A DNA stretch of 64,000 nucleotides, taken from assembly GCF_015356755.1 (NCBI RefSeq), contig NZ_JADFCO010000062.1:1-64000 (forward strand), given 5' to 3'. The notes under the pieces were generated by a model. It did not search any database. It was not told the origin of the DNA and saw only the letters and a program-made list of their open reading frames with translations. The position numbers and the translations under genes were made by a program. Below are positions 63,424 to 64,000 of this stretch, one piece after another (position 1 is the stretch's first letter; each line of letters starts with the position of its first letter). Origin of the DNA: Nonlabens antarcticus (GTDB taxonomy: Bacteria; Bacteroidota; Bacteroidia; Flavobacteriales; Flavobacteriaceae).

Positions 63424-64000
63424 AATTAGGAATAATAATACTCAACTGGAATGGACTCGAGCTTTTGAAGAAGTTTGTACCATCGGTTATAGAATTTTCT
63501 AAGGGTCATACAATCTATATAGCAGACAATGCCTCTACCGATGAAAGTGTAAACTGGCTTCAAGAGACGTATCCCTCGATCAAAATACTACAGATTCCAG
63601 AAAATCGAGGCTATGCAGGCGGTTACAATTATGTAATCCCCATGGTGAGCGAGGACGTCTTGTGCTTATTAAATAGTGATATTGAAGTTAGCGCGGGCTG
63701 GTGCGACCCTATGTTGCACGCTTTTCAAAACAGTCCTAACCTGGGTGCAGCTCAGCCTAAAATTCTGGATTACAATAACAAGGATACTTTTGAGTATGCT
63801 GGAGCAGCCGGTGGTTTTCTAGACCAATTGGGGTATCCCTACTGTCGAGGTCGCATTTTTGATTATGTAGAAATGGATCATGGTCAATATGACCAAAGAA
63901 TTGATATAGACTGGGCTAGCGGTGCTGCTCTGTTTATAAGTAAGAGTGCCTTTGAGGATTGCAAGGGCTTTGATGCTGACTATTTTGCGCATCAAGAAGA
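63420..64000 (+). CDS. glycosyltransferase family 2, 3-prime end outside the window
   Basis: The first 193 residues of a GT-A enzyme. The start is ATG 63420 within the previous stop. It has GIIILNWNGLELLKKFVPSV, the donor-site ADNASTDESV, ENRGYAGGYN, and LLNSDIEVSAGW with an NSD in place of the DxD. The NxxGYAGGYN pattern is that of the rhamnosyltransferase-like GT2 group. Confidence 0.9.
   Translation, partial: MKLGIIILNWNGLELLKKFVPSVIEFSKGHTIYIADNASTDESVNWLQETYPSIKILQIPENRGYAGGYNYVIPMVSEDVLCLLNSDIEVSAGWCDPMLHAFQNSPNLGAAQPKILDYNNKDTFEYAGAAGGFLDQLGYPYCRGRIFDYVEMDHGQYDQRIDIDWASGAALFISKSAFEDCKGFDADYFAHQE

Overview
The window reads as chromosome from a marine-type member of the Flavobacteriaceae (Bacteroidota). 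The evidence is the AT-rich composition, promoters of the TAnnTTTG type, few obvious Shine-Dalgarno sites, and typical family genes: OstA-like protein, DUF6095, a RibBA with a degenerate second domain, a Bacteroidota-type LptF/G permease, a CpsB-type phosphatase and a large Wza/Wzc polysaccharide locus. The frequent palindrome CGCTTTCGCGAAAGCG reminds me of Nonlabens/Dokdonia-like genomes, but the genus is a guess.

Layout. 1-137: end of an IS3-type insertion sequence cut by the window edge. 0.2-6.8 kb: housekeeping genes pabB, tilS, dsbD and a DUF885 lipoprotein. 6.8-7.5 kb: decayed repeats. 7.5-8.7 kb: an OmpA-family outer membrane protein on the minus strand with its own promoter and terminator. 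9.2-43.7 kb: a surface polysaccharide locus, almost entirely plus strand. 43.7-50.7 kb: minus-strand genes (CpsB-like phosphatase, TPR protein, class III aminotransferase, OstA-like protein, two unknown or small proteins, MurQ). 50.75-51.65 kb: a dense repeat block. 51.65-58.3 kb: a minus-strand run tpx-dgkA-ftsK-lolA-lptF/G-ribBA, with oxyR divergent from tpx. 59.4-60.9 kb: a gene-poor stretch with a probable immunity-protein remnant and one small gene. 60.9-64 kb: menA and holA on the minus strand, then an HsdR-N-like nuclease-fold protein and the start of a family 2 glycosyltransferase.

The polysaccharide locus holds nucleotide-sugar genes for dTDP-4-keto-6-deoxyhexose (rfbB, rfbA, rfbC, but no rfbD beside them), GDP-L-fucose (gmd, fcl), a UDP-HexNAc 4-epimerase and 6-dehydrogenase pair, UDP-glucuronate and UDP-galacturonate (two ugd copies, one 4-epimerase), a UDP-L-FucNAc-like module (capE/fnlA-like, a cupin epimerase, a 2-epimerase and a reductase), and a WbpV/WbpL/WbpM-like initiation module with a PglE-like aminotransferase. 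Assembly is by glycosyltransferases, a Wzx flippase and a Wzy-like polymerase. Export and chain-length control are by Wza and a Wzc-type tyrosine kinase, with the convergent CpsB-type phosphatase as the likely counter-enzyme. This is a complete Wzx/Wzy-type gene set.

The most unusual content is in the DNA between and inside genes. (1) A 16-bp perfect palindrome occurs ten times, eight of them inside coding sequence and read in all three frames. (2) Tandem arrays always have a 7-bp period but differ in heptamer sequence, and several follow the same leader element. (3) A dispersed double-hairpin element keeps its stems by compensatory changes. (4) Hairpin repeats nested inside each other surround a lone GIY-YIG gene. 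A decayed nucleotide-sugar dehydrogenase directly before the first ugd shows that a dehydrogenase-ugd gene pair was once duplicated in this locus.
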